This document shows positions 7,946 to 17,700 of a stretch of 45,034 bases of DNA, piece after piece. The stretch is from positions 1-45,034 of the forward strand of contig DFKQ01000110.1 of the NCBI GenBank assembly GCA_002373875.1, given 5' to 3'. Position 1 is the stretch's first letter, and each line of letters starts with the position of its first letter. The DNA comes from Lachnospiraceae bacterium UBA3641 (GTDB lineage Bacteria > Bacillota > Clostridia > Lachnospirales > Lachnospiraceae). The position numbers were made by a program, and so were the translations under genes. A model generated the notes under the pieces. It did no database searches and was not told the origin of the DNA. It was given only the letters and a program-made list of their open reading frames with translations.

Positions 7946-9064
7946 TTGAGAGCGATAGGACTTATTTTGGCAGGTGGAAACAGCTTCCGTATGAAGGAAC
8001 TGTCACAGAAGAGGGCGATCGCGGCAATGCCCGTTGCGGGAAGCTACAGGGCTATTGATTTTGCCTTGAGTAATATGAGTAATTCACATATAGCCAAGGT
8101 CGGGGTACTTACCCAGTATAACGCAAGGAGCCTTAACGAGCACTTAAGCTCATCCAAGTGGTGGGATTTCGGACGTAAGCAGGGAGGACTTTTTGTATTT
8201 ACGCCTACGGTCACGGTTGAGAATAACTTCTGGTTCCGCGGCACGGCGGATGCGATATACCAGAACTTAAGCTTCCTTAAGAACAGTCATGAGCCCTATG
8301 TTGTTATCGCCAGTGGCGATGGTATCTATAAGATGGATTACAACAAGGTGCTTGAATACCATATCGAGAAGAAGGCCGACATCACGGTGGTATGCAAGAA
8401 TGTGGATTGCACGGATGATTCCGAGAGATACGGGATCATGAGGCTTGACAAGGACAACAGGGTTGAGGAGTTCGAAGAGAAGCCGGTTGTGGCCAGGTCA
8501 AACACCATTTCCTGCGGTATATATGTGATCAGAAGGCGCCAGCTCATAGAGCTTATAGAGAAATGCGCCGAAGAGGACAGGTATGACTTTGTAAGGGATA
8601 TACTTATCAGATATAAGAATATCAAGAGGATATACGGATACAAGCTTAATACCTACTGGAGCAACATTGCTTCGGTCGAGGATTACTACAGGACCAACAT
8701 GGACTTCTTAAAGCCTGAGGTCAGGGAGTATTTCTTCAGGACATATCCGGATGTTTACTCTAAGATCGATGATCTGCCGCCGGCTAAGTATAATGTGGGA
8801 ACCAGCGTTAAGAATTCGCTTATAGCGTCCGGTTCGATCATAAACGGAACGGTTGAGGATTCGGTCATATTCAAGAAGGTTTTCGTCGGTAACAACTGCG
8901 TTATCAAGAACTCGATAATTCTTAATGATGTTTATATTGGGGATAATACATACATTGAGAACTGTATCGTGGAGAGCAGGGATACCATAAGGGCCAACTC
9001 CTACTATAAGGGAGAAGGTGAAGTCAAGATAGTTTTGGAGAAGAACGAGAGATACGTCTTCTAG
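7946..9064 (+). CDS. glgD: Glucose-1-phosphate adenylyltransferase, GlgD regulatory-type subunit
   Basis: A 372-residue protein. I chose TTG 7946 because AGGCGGGTGA lies just upstream and the protein then starts MRAIGLILAGG as usual for GlgD; GTG 7937, which would overlap glgC by 8 bases, is the alternative. It shares the GlgC fold but its nucleotide loop is altered (GGNSFRMKELSQKRA instead of GGxGSRL), as is typical of GlgD, which modulates GlgC rather than being a strong catalyst alone. A beta-helix with hexapeptide repeats forms the C-terminal part (about 280-365). It is translationally coupled to glgC. Confidence 0.93.
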   Translation: MRAIGLILAGGNSFRMKELSQKRAIAAMPVAGSYRAIDFALSNMSNSHIAKVGVLTQYNARSLNEHLSSSKWWDFGRKQGGLFVFTPTVTVENNFWFRGTADAIYQNLSFLKNSHEPYVVIASGDGIYKMDYNKVLEYHIEKKADITVVCKNVDCTDDSERYGIMRLDKDNRVEEFEEKPVVARSNTISCGIYVIRRRQLIELIEKCAEEDRYDFVRDILIRYKNIKRIYGYKLNTYWSNIASVEDYYRTNMDFLKPEVREYFFRTYPDVYSKIDDLPPAKYNVGTSVKNSLIASGSIINGTVEDSVIFKKVFVGNNCVIKNSIILNDVYIGDNTYIENCIVESRDTIRANSYYKGEGEVKIVLEKNERYVF

Positions 9065-9112
9065 AATACAGCATTTATGCAGGGGGAAAGTTGACGGAAG
9101 GAGAAAGGCATA

Positions 9113-9370
9113 ATGGACATTACGGACGTAAGGATACGTAAGATCGAGCAGCCGGAGGGCAAGCTTCGCGGAGTGGCATCTATTACCATTGATGATGCAT
9201 TTGTAGTGCATGACATCAAGGTTATTCAGGGAGACAGGGGTCTCTTTATAGCGATGCCGTCACGTAAGACTTCCGAAGGCGACTACAGAGATATTGCACA
9301 TCCTATTACATCACCTGCACGAGACAAGATCCAGCAGGCCATACTTGAAGCCTACGATAAGGCCGAGTAG
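9113..9370 (+). CDS. spoVG: SpoVG-family RNA/DNA-binding regulator
   Basis: An 85-residue protein with the conserved SpoVG core: MDITDVRIRKI, GVASITIDDAFVVHDIKVI, GLFIAMPSRK and DIAHPI. GAAGGAG precedes ATG 9113. SpoVG proteins bind nucleic acid and affect septation, sporulation, capsule and virulence regulation in Firmicutes. It sits 48 bases after glgD and is followed by a good terminator, so it may be the last gene of a glgC-glgD-spoVG transcript or have its own promoter. Confidence 0.96.
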   Translation: MDITDVRIRKIEQPEGKLRGVASITIDDAFVVHDIKVIQGDRGLFIAMPSRKTSEGDYRDIAHPITSPARDKIQQAILEAYDKAE

Positions 9371-9397
9371 AAATTTATTAAAAAAAATGTTAGACTG

Positions 9398-9429
9398 GGA
9401 GACAGGGGACGAATCTCTGTCTCCTTTTT
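9398..9429 (+). terminator. Intrinsic terminator after spoVG
   Basis: GGAGACAG (9398-9405) pairs with CTGTCTCC (9417-9424) and is followed directly by TTTTT. Confidence 0.88.
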
Positions 9430-9431
9430 GT

Positions 9432-9533
9432 GCAGAACACTTAGCGAGGTATTTTCGAGCTTAGTGTGAGCCAGTCATCGACCCTTAGCGAGGTATCTCA
9501 CGAGCTTAGTGGAGATGACAAGCAGAACACTTA
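9432..9533. repeat. Intergenic repeat pair (CTTAGCGAGGTAT...CGAGCTTAGTG)
   Basis: Two copies of a roughly 27-base element lie at about 9438-9466 and 9484-9511. Both share CTTAGCGAGGTAT and CGAGCTTAGTG, differing in the middle. The ends of each copy are complementary with one mismatch (CACTTAGC against GCTTAGTG), so each can form a hairpin. GCAGAACACTTA is also repeated exactly at 9432-9443 and 9522-9533, 90 bases apart. They fill most of the spoVG-pth gap. A related motif (CATTGAtCTTAGTGGTGAGC) is seen near 24048. No coding function. Confidence 0.7.
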
Positions 9534-9549
9534 ATAGGGATAATTTAAT

Positions 9550-10143
9550 ATGTATGTAATCGCAGGACTGGGAAATCCCAGCAGGGAATATGCCCATACA
9601 AGACATAATGCCGGATTTGATACGATAGACATTCTGGCGGATAAAAACAACATAAGCATTGATACGGTAAGGTTCAAGGCCCTTATAGGGAAGGGAATGA
9701 TAGGGAATGAGAAGGTCATCCTTGTCAAGCCCCAGACCTATATGAACCTAAGCGGAGAATCGTTAAGGGAGGTTGTGGCTTACTTTAAGACAGATCCGGA
9801 GACCGGGCTTATCGTCATATATGATGATATCTATCTGGCACCCGGAAACATAAGGATCCGCAAGACGGGAAGCGCAGGCGGCCATAACGGGATGAAGAGC
9901 ATCATAAGCTGCCTTGGTACCCAGGACTTCATACGGGTACGCGTCGGTGTGGGTGAGAAGCCTAAGGGTTATGATCTGGCTGATTATGTATTGTCGCATT
10001 TTTCAGCAGATGAGAAGGAAGATATGCAGGATGGGATGATAAAGGCCGTTGGTGCTGTCGAGATGATCCTTTCGGGGGATGTTGACGGAGCTATGAGTAA
10101 GTACAACCGGAAGGAAGGCAGGGAGCCCTCATCCGACCGCTGA
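9550..10143 (+). CDS. pth: Peptidyl-tRNA hydrolase
   Basis: A 197-residue protein. It cleaves peptidyl-tRNA released from stalled ribosomes, recycling tRNA. Family blocks are AGLGNPSREYAHTRHNAGF with the catalytic His of TRHNAGF, KPQTYMNLSG, and GSAGGHNGMKSI. No strong ribosome site precedes ATG 9550. The last residues (PSSDR) are encoded by a palindromic repeat that runs on past the stop, so the C-terminal tail appears to be repeat-derived. mfd follows, a pth-mfd order that is common in Firmicutes. Confidence 0.96.
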   Translation: MYVIAGLGNPSREYAHTRHNAGFDTIDILADKNNISIDTVRFKALIGKGMIGNEKVILVKPQTYMNLSGESLREVVAYFKTDPETGLIVIYDDIYLAPGNIRIRKTGSAGGHNGMKSIISCLGTQDFIRVRVGVGEKPKGYDLADYVLSHFSADEKEDMQDGMIKAVGAVEMILSGDVDGAMSKYNRKEGREPSSDR

Positions 10144-10172
10144 CGCGGCCACCTTCCCCCAGAGGGGGAAGG
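10126..10172. repeat. GC-rich palindromic repeat at the 3' end of pth
   Basis: The element starts CCCTCATCCGACCGC and ends with a perfect hairpin CCTTCCCCC-AGA-GGGGGAAGG (10152-10172), with a smaller stem CCGC/GCGG before it. From memory, similar sequences are scattered between genes in many Lachnospiraceae and Ruminococcaceae. It supplies the last codons and stop codon of pth. It may also act as a terminator or RNA-stability element, though no T-run follows. Confidence 0.65.
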
Positions 10173-10252
10173 CAAGAAAAGACCGGAAAGGTAATAGCAA
10201 AAGACCGGAAAGGCAAGAAAAGACCAGAAAGGCAAGAGCAAAAGACGAAAAT
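10171..10252 (+). repeat. Tandem repeat directly before mfd (2 x 41 bp, internally 19+22)
   Basis: Four purine-rich units, GGCAAGAAAAGACCGGAAA (19 bp), a 22-bp variant, then a 19-bp and a 22-bp unit again, fill the space between the palindromic repeat and the mfd ATG. The alternating lengths show a 41-bp unit duplicated once, with a few substitutions. The last unit ends at the start codon and there is no clean Shine-Dalgarno site there, so the repeat forms the translation initiation region of mfd. Confidence 0.8.
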
Positions 10253-13200
10253 ATGAAAACACTACTGACTCCGCTAAAGGAGATGGCGGAGTATGAGGAA
10301 GCAAGATCAAAAATCAAGAGAGAAACAGGAATAGTCGAGTTAAACGGTTGTGTGGATTCCCAGAAGCTCCATGCGGTCTACGGACTGAGCAGTGACTACA
10401 GGTACAAGGTGATAGTCACCTATTCGGAGCAGAGGGTTAAGGAACTGTCGGAGGACTATTCCTTTTATGATAAGGATGTGGAAACCTACGGAGCCAGGGA
10501 TCTTATATTCTATCAGGCGGATGTACACGGCAATCTACTGACCAAACAGCGTATGGCAGCCATCAAGCCTGTCATGGAAGGTGATCCGGTTACCATTATT
10601 ACCACATTCGATGCTCTGATGGAGCATATTGTGCCTATCGATACACTGGAAGACCATATGACCGATATAGGGATCGGCGATCAGATAGACTTACCGTCAT
10701 TTCAGAAGCAGCTCATAACCCTTGGCTATGTCCGTAACTATCAGGTTGAAGAAGGCGGGCAGTTTTCGGTCAGGGGAGGAATAATAGACATCTATCCCCT
10801 TACGGAGGATAATCCGGTAAGGATAGAGCTGTGGGGTGATGAGGTGGATTCCATCAGGTCTTTTGATATCATGAGCCAGCGGTCCATCGAGAAGCTAGAC
10901 TCCATAATGATCTTTCCGGCAGCAGAAACCATCCTTACGGAAGAGGAAAAGGAGGAGGGATTAAACCGCCTCCTTGAAGATGCCGATAAGTATGAGAAAA
11001 AATTAAGGGATGAATTTAAGACCGAGGAAGCCCACAGGGTGAGGACTGCTGCCGATGAGATAGCCGAGCAGGTGAAATACCTGGGAGCCGGAAGCCTTAA
11101 CCTTGAGAGCTACGTCAACTATTTCTATGATGAAGAGGTATCCTTTCTTGATTACTTCAGCGTTAAGGACACCCTTCTTATACTTGACGAGCCCGGCAGG
11201 CTTAAGGAGAAGGGTGATGTGACCGAAGCTGAGTTCCGCGAGTCCATGGAACAGAGGCTTTCCAAGGGATACATCCTGCCGGGGCAGACGGACATACTCT
11301 TTTCAAGGGAAGAGATAATGGCTAAGATTTCCCTCTTCCATGCCTGCGCCCTGTCAGCCCTTCCCGTTAACAAAAGCGTGTATAAACCTTCGGCACGGTA
11401 TTCAATAATAGCAAAGTCAGTCAATTCCTATAATAATTCCTTTGAGGCCCTTAAGAAGGATCTTAAGAGGTTTAAAAAGAATGACTACAGGGTATTGCTT
11501 CTGTCAGCCTCAAGAACAAGGGCAAAGAGGATAGCAGAGGACCTTGCAGGCGCAGAGGAGGATCCGATAAGTGCCTTCTATACGGAGGATCGTGACAGGG
11601 AGTTAAATCCGGGTGAAGTAATGGTAAGTCCCGGTCGGGTAAGGCAGGGATTTGAATATCCTTTGCTTAAGTTCGTTGTCATATCCGAGAGCGATATATT
11701 TACCGAGCATAAGAAAAAGAAGAGGCGCAAGAAGTTCGAGGGCGGGTCGAAGATACAGGATTATTCGGAACTCAGCGTGGGTGACTATGTTGTACATGAG
11801 AGTCACGGCCTGGGTATATACAAGGGAATCGAGCAGGTTACCGTAGATCATGTGACTAAGGACTACATGAAGATAGAGTACAGGGACGGAGGCAACCTGT
11901 ACATTCCCGCAACCAACCTTGATGCCATACAGAAATACGGATCGGGTAAGGGTACTGCTCCCAAGCTTAATAAGCTCGGCGGCAGCGAATGGACCAAGAC
12001 CAAAACAAGGGTTAAGACAGCCATAGACGAGATAGCAACAGACCTTGTTGAACTGTATGCGGTAAGACAGGAGAAGGACGGATACAGGTACGGTAAGGAT
12101 ACGGTATGGCAGACGGAATTCGAAGAACGCTTCCCCTTCGAGGAGACGGAAGACCAGCTTGCAGCCATAGAAGCTACAAAGAAGGACATGGAATCAAGCA
12201 AGATCATGGACCGGCTCATCTGCGGTGATGTGGGATACGGTAAGACGGAGATAGCCCTGAGGGCAGCCTTCAAGGCAGTTCAGGAGAACAAGCAGGTGGC
12301 ATATCTGGTACCGACCACGATCCTTGCCCAGCAGCACTACAATACCTTTGTGCAGAGAATGAAGGACTATCCCGTGAGGATAGACATGTTGTCAAGATTC
12401 CAGACGGCGGGACAACAGAAGAAAACGATAACGGACCTTAAGAAGGGTATGGTTGATATAGTCATCGGTACCCACAGGCTCCTTAGCAAGGATGTTGAGT
12501 ATAAGGATATAGGACTTCTTATAATAGATGAGGAGCAGCGCTTCGGTGTTAGGCACAAGGAGACCATTAAGAAGCTTAAGGAAAATGTGGACGTTCTGAC
12601 CCTTACGGCAACGCCTATACCCAGAACCCTCCATATGAGCCTGATAGGCATAAGGGATATGAGCGTGCTGGAAGAGGCTCCACAGGACCGTATGCCCATA
12701 CAGACCTTTGTCATGGAATACAATGAGGAGCTTGTCAGGGAGGCCATAAACAGAGAACTGGCGCGCGGCGGCCAGGTATTCTACGTTTACAACAGGGTTG
12801 ATACCATCGTTGAGATGACGAATTTCGTGCAGAAGCTGGTGCCGGATGCAACGGTTGCCTTCGCCCACGGGCAGATGAAGGAGCAGGAGCTTGAGAGGAT
12901 AATGGTGGACTTCATAAACGGAGAGATAGATGTCCTTGTGTCGACCACGATAATAGAGACCGGGCTTGATATATCGAATGTCAATACCATGATAATACAT
13001 GATTCCGACAGGATGGGTTTATCGCAGCTCTATCAGCTAAGAGGCCGTGTAGGCAGGTCCAACAGGACAGCCTATGCCTTTTTAATGTACCGGAAGGATA
13101 AGCTTCTTAAGGAAGTGGCAGAAAAGAGACTTCAGGCCATACGCGACTTTACCGAGCTGGGGTCCGGCTTCAAGATAGCCATGCGGGACCTTGAGATAAG

Positions 13201-13789
13201 GGGTGCGGGGAACCTGCTGGGTGAGATGCAGAGCGGCCATATGGAAGCTGTGGGATACGATATGTACTGCAAGATGCTTAATGAGGCAGTGCGCAGTAAG
13301 AAGGGGATCGAGACAAGAGAGGACAATGAGGTATCCGTGGATATCAATGTGGACGCATTTATTCCCGATTCCTATATAATGAATGAGAATCAGAAGATCG
13401 ACATTTACAAGAGGATCGCAAGCATTGATTCCGATGCGGAGCGCGAAGAGATGGAGGAGGAACTGACCGACAGGTTCGGGCAGCTTCCGGGGTCGGTGAT
13501 CAATCTTCTTGATATCGCCCATATGAGGATGATGGCCGGGCAGGTATACATTTCGGATATTAAGGAAGAGTCACGCAGCATCAAGTTCTCGGTCTATGAG
13601 AAGGCTAAATATGATCCCGCAAGGATTGCCCCCTTTATTCAGGGATATAAAGGAGCCATGATATTGCGTACAGGGGCCAGGCCGTACTTCCTGTATAATT
13701 ATCCTAAGGGCAGGATATACGAGGGGGAGGCTCTGATCCGTCTGATTGAAGACCTGCTCGTGTCAATGAGGGAGCTTGTTGAAGAATGA
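10253..13789 (+). CDS. mfd: Transcription-repair coupling factor Mfd
   Basis: A 1178-residue protein of normal family length. It displaces RNA polymerase stalled at DNA damage and recruits UvrA. UvrB-like N-terminal domains (for example GQFSVRGGIIDIYPL near 165) are followed by the RNA polymerase interaction domain (about 500-570, SVGDYVVHESHGLGIYKG). The RecG-like motor comes next, with Walker A GDVGYGKTE near 660, the DEEQ box, TATPIPRTLH, and the motif VI region QLRGRVGRS. The TRCF C-terminal domain closes the protein (DRFGQLP near 1080). It is downstream of pth and starts right after a tandem repeat. Confidence 0.98.
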   Translation: MKTLLTPLKEMAEYEEARSKIKRETGIVELNGCVDSQKLHAVYGLSSDYRYKVIVTYSEQRVKELSEDYSFYDKDVETYGARDLIFYQADVHGNLLTKQRMAAIKPVMEGDPVTIITTFDALMEHIVPIDTLEDHMTDIGIGDQIDLPSFQKQLITLGYVRNYQVEEGGQFSVRGGIIDIYPLTEDNPVRIELWGDEVDSIRSFDIMSQRSIEKLDSIMIFPAAETILTEEEKEEGLNRLLEDADKYEKKLRDEFKTEEAHRVRTAADEIAEQVKYLGAGSLNLESYVNYFYDEEVSFLDYFSVKDTLLILDEPGRLKEKGDVTEAEFRESMEQRLSKGYILPGQTDILFSREEIMAKISLFHACALSALPVNKSVYKPSARYSIIAKSVNSYNNSFEALKKDLKRFKKNDYRVLLLSASRTRAKRIAEDLAGAEEDPISAFYTEDRDRELNPGEVMVSPGRVRQGFEYPLLKFVVISESDIFTEHKKKKRRKKFEGGSKIQDYSELSVGDYVVHESHGLGIYKGIEQVTVDHVTKDYMKIEYRDGGNLYIPATNLDAIQKYGSGKGTAPKLNKLGGSEWTKTKTRVKTAIDEIATDLVELYAVRQEKDGYRYGKDTVWQTEFEERFPFEETEDQLAAIEATKKDMESSKIMDRLICGDVGYGKTEIALRAAFKAVQENKQVAYLVPTTILAQQHYNTFVQRMKDYPVRIDMLSRFQTAGQQKKTITDLKKGMVDIVIGTHRLLSKDVEYKDIGLLIIDEEQRFGVRHKETIKKLKENVDVLTLTATPIPRTLHMSLIGIRDMSVLEEAPQDRMPIQTFVMEYNEELVREAINRELARGGQVFYVYNRVDTIVEMTNFVQKLVPDATVAFAHGQMKEQELERIMVDFINGEIDVLVSTTIIETGLDISNVNTMIIHDSDRMGLSQLYQLRGRVGRSNRTAYAFLMYRKDKLLKEVAEKRLQAIRDFTELGSGFKIAMRDLEIRGAGNLLGEMQSGHMEAVGYDMYCKMLNEAVRSKKGIETREDNEVSVDINVDAFIPDSYIMNENQKIDIYKRIASIDSDAEREEMEEELTDRFGQLPGSVINLLDIAHMRMMAGQVYISDIKEESRSIKFSVYEKAKYDPARIAPFIQGYKGAMILRTGARPYFLYNYPKGRIYEGEALIRLIEDLLVSMRELVEE

Positions 13790-13821
13790 GCACAAATGAG
13801 CCGGCAGATACGTTTCCTGAC

Positions 13822-14736
13822 TCACCTGACCTGTCTGCCTACAAGTACAAACCTTCCGTTGTCCTCATGGTAGGCACAGGTTACAAGTGTGATGAGCTTG
13901 TCGCCCGGTTCTGCGATCACACCGGTATCGTAAGCTGATTTGCCGATAAAGTTATCCACAGCCCTGTTATAGTCCGCATCATTCTCAGCGTCAATAAAAC
14001 CGTAAAACCTGAAAGCATCCTCGTCAGTGTAATAAACCCTGTCATAAAAGGCGGCCATAACCTCATATTCACGGATTTCGTCAGGAGTATCGAACCGTAT
14101 GACGGGATGTTCCATGCAATAGTCGCGGCTGTCATACATGGTGAGGTTTCCGAACATGCTGCCGTCCTTCATGTTGTGGCCATAGATGATAAGATTGTCT
14201 GAAGCGGGAGATATACTGCATGCGGCATCGATAAAGGGTAGCCCTGCATTGCTGTCATTACCGTTGATGTCCTTGTGCAGGTATTTCTCGGGTTCATCCG
14301 GCGTATACATCACAGGATACTCAATATCGGTCCCGTCTATTGTCAGATATCCGGCAAAGTCAGGATTATCCTGTTTCATTTTTTTATAAACCGAGCTGAG
14401 TGTATCATCCTGTCCGGCCTTTAATTCTTCGACTCTTTTAAATGCCGCATCGGGAAGAGAAGCGGAGAGGACCTCCGTATTATTTTTGGCATAATATCCT
14501 CTGCTGAAGATGTCTCCCAATACCGGCTCCGGATCGGTGGCATCCACTTCTTCATAAACGGTGGAGCCGGCTGTTTCTGCATTGGTACGCGGCTTAGTTG
14601 CGATCCTTACAACGGATATGATGCCGCCTGTGATAACGGCAATGACTGAAAGCAGGGCAAGAACCAGTATAAGAAGTCTTTTTTTATTGACCTTTCTTAC
14701 CTCTCCCGTATTGAGTTTTATATAGATATCCTTCAT
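13822..14736 (-). CDS. srtB: Class B sortase
   Basis: A 304-residue membrane-anchored transpeptidase. A short basic N-terminus and one membrane helix (about 20-43) precede the sortase domain. Active-site residues are visible: His187 in IIYGHNMKDGSMFG, Cys287 in TLVTCAY, and Arg295 in NGRFVLVG. Class B sortases attach surface proteins to peptidoglycan or build pili. The gene lies 33 bases after the large Ig-repeat protein on the same strand, which makes that protein the likely substrate. ATG 14736 has a weak AGGT site upstream. It converges with mfd. Confidence 0.92.
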   Translation of the reverse strand: MKDIYIKLNTGEVRKVNKKRLLILVLALLSVIAVITGGIISVVRIATKPRTNAETAGSTVYEEVDATDPEPVLGDIFSRGYYAKNNTEVLSASLPDAAFKRVEELKAGQDDTLSSVYKKMKQDNPDFAGYLTIDGTDIEYPVMYTPDEPEKYLHKDINGNDSNAGLPFIDAACSISPASDNLIIYGHNMKDGSMFGNLTMYDSRDYCMEHPVIRFDTPDEIREYEVMAAFYDRVYYTDEDAFRFYGFIDAENDADYNRAVDNFIGKSAYDTGVIAEPGDKLITLVTCAYHEDNGRFVLVGRQVR

Positions 14737-14769
14737 TAGAATTACCTAAAATAACCTTATATGTTATGA

Positions 14770-17700
14770 CTATCTGTCGCCTGTTCTTGGAACATTATCA
14801 AGAATCCTTACGTTGGCAGAAGGTGTCTGCATGGCGGGTGCGGCAGGGCTTGTATATACCGGCTGCGTATTGGTTGCAGGCTTCGATGTATTTTTTTCCA
14901 CATCTCTGTATTGTATTACCGGAACATCTCTGTATATAACCCTGGTCTCTGCCTTGGGTGAAGAATTCTTCTTATAAAGGATCGCATACTCGGTAAAGTG
15001 GGTGGCCGTAAATGAAACATATCCCACTCCGTCGTCCTCTCCTACAGAAGATGAAATCGACTTATCCAGACGCCCGTCCTGAATGCTTACCACTCTTACG
15101 GTTCCCTTGTGTATATCCATATCGGTCGGAAGAGGGATCCTAACCGTACATTTTATAAAGTCATTTTTCAGATATCCTCCTATATCGACTATCCACATAT
15201 CGTAGAAGAGGGCCTTGGTGTAAGAAAGGGAGCTGTCACCCTTGATTAGGGGCTTAATGGTGGAACCTGAGGAATCACGTATAACCAGATATCTGTCACC
15301 GGCCAGAGCTTCTACCGTTCCCCTTACCTTGTCCGGACGGTATGCATTTGTTCTGTCATCAACTATATAAAGCTTATATGGACCTGCCACCGGCTTAGGT
15401 TCTTCCTTAACGGTTACCTCGCATGTTGCGGTCCTGCGCTCGCCGTTTACGGTAAGTCCATTGGTTGTAACGGTAATGGTTGCCGTCCCCTTCTTTAAAC
15501 CGGTAACCCTTCCGTTTTTTACAGTGGCAATACTTTCATTGCTGCTTTTCCAGGTGACGGTCCTGTCATAAGCGTCGGAAGGAACCACGGTCGGAGTAAG
15601 GTCAAAGGATTCGCCCACATAGATTGTCTTAAACATCTGATCTAAATAGACATCCTCTACATATATTGTTCTTATGATATCTTCAACCGTTACTATACAA
15701 AAAGCTGTTTTGCCGTTTGATGTTGTGGCGGTTATCACGGCAGTACCGGCTGCCTTACCGACCGCATTTGCCTTAAGACCGTTGCCGCTGACGGTAACCA
15801 CGGTGGGATTGTTGGTCTTCCAGGTAATCTTTTTATCTGTTGCGTTATCGGGGATCAGGGTAGCGGTAAGATCAAAATCCTGACCGATATTTATTGTTAT
15901 TTCCTCGGGTGTCAGCAGGATCCCATCCGCATCTATACCTCTTTTGTGGACGTGTACGATACAGACATCCCTTTTGCCGCCGTCATTTGCATGAACCGTG
16001 ACCACGGTCGTGCCTTCCTTAACACCGGTTACGAGACCGCTTTGATCAACGTATGCCGTGGAAGGCGATGCAGAGTTCCAGGACAGGCTCTTGTCCTCGG
16101 CATTTTCCGGAAGCACAGTTGCTTCCAGCTGCTGACTCTCTCCTTCATACAGGTCTATTTCATTAATACTTAAGTATACATCCGTAACTCTTATACGCTC
16201 GACGGTTACATGGCAGGTGGCAGAGTGCCCCTCGGCAGTTGTTACCACTATATCGGTTTCCCTTGTTGCATCCACATTGCCTCCGGTCACGGAAGCGCTG
16301 CCCGTCCCAGAACCTGTTTCCGGTTCTACGGTTGCGATCTCCGTATTGTTGCTCTTAAGCGTGACCGTTGTTTCATCCGCGCCTTCAGGAAGTGTGTGCC
16401 AGCTTAAGTTAAATGCTTCTCCCGGCTTAATGGTTATGCTCGCAGGTTCAACGACCAGTCCTGTTACCGGAACAGGCTTCTTATTTACCGTGAGGGTGCA
16501 TGTTGCGGAGTATTCGTCATCATCATTCGATACTACGGTTGCGGTAATTGTTGCGGTATTGGAAGTATCAACCCCTGATGAGGTTATGGTGCAGCTGTTA
16601 CCATTGGCACTCAGGCTGGCGATTTCCGGATTTATGGTCCACTTTATTTCCTTATATGTTTCAGTGGCGGGTGTTACGGTTGCCGTAAGCGTGTCGGATT
16701 CCCCTTCCTCCAATGTAAGCTCTGATTTATCAAGCGTTATCTCAAGAGGCTTGGGAACAACCGTAATCTCGCAATAATCATACAGATTCTCATTGTCAAG
16801 AGATGTTGCCTTGAGTCGTACACTTCCCTTCTTAAGCCCTTTTACATAACAATAAGCAGATCCGGCTCCGGTCGCAGATGAAGGAGAGGTTATTTGAGAA
16901 ATGGTATCATCCGGTTCATCTGCGGAATTTACAAGCTCCCACTTAAAGAGTTGATTTGTTGCATCAGTGGGGGTAACCGTACCGGTAACTTTTTGTGCTG
17001 CTTCACCGACAGTCAGGGTAAGATTTTTCGGTTTAACTGCGACCTCTGAAACCGAGACCGGTGAAACGACCGTAACCTTGCAGGTGGCTATATGATGTCC
17101 GTCTTCCGTGGTTGCCGTAATAGTGATAGGTGTATCCTGGGCTTTTTTACCATAAACCGAGACTGTGGGACTTGCCGAACTTGTGGTTGCGGGCAGGACG
17201 GTTGCGACATTTACGTCCGAACTCGTCCATGTAACATTTTTATTGGTCGCATTATCTGGAGTTAACTCTGCGGTCAGTCCTTTGCTTGTTCCCTCGGTTA
17301 CCTCCATTTCTCCTGAGGAGGGATTTGTAATGCGTATGCCTGTTACGGGAACGGAATGTACATAGACCTTACAGGTAGCTGTTTTGCTGCCGTCTCCTGT
17401 AGTTACCGTAAAGTCAACCGGTCCGCCTTCTTTTACGCCGTAGACCCAACAGGTGGAAGAGCTTGCACCCGAGGATACTCTTGCTGTTGAACTGTCCGAA
17501 CTTTTCCATGTTACACTTGTATCCGATGCTTTGGGAGGTGCTACAGTTGCAGTTATATTTGCATATTCTCCGACATTGATATCCAGCCTGGTTGGATCCA
17601 CCGTCACTCCCGTAACAGAGATTCTTTCCTTGACAATAACCGTACACGGACGGGCGGTGATCAGGGGATAATTTGTCAGCTTTGCGTTTATTGTAGTTGT

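Noticed and set aside
12392..13000. A 202-residue minus-strand frame inside mfd, with several similar ones
   Set aside because: They are antisense shadows of the conserved Mfd motor domain without ribosome sites.
14737..14769. A missing sorting-signal helix of the Ig-repeat protein in another frame
   Set aside because: Only 33 bases lie between the stop and the sortase start; there is no room for a hydrophobic helix.
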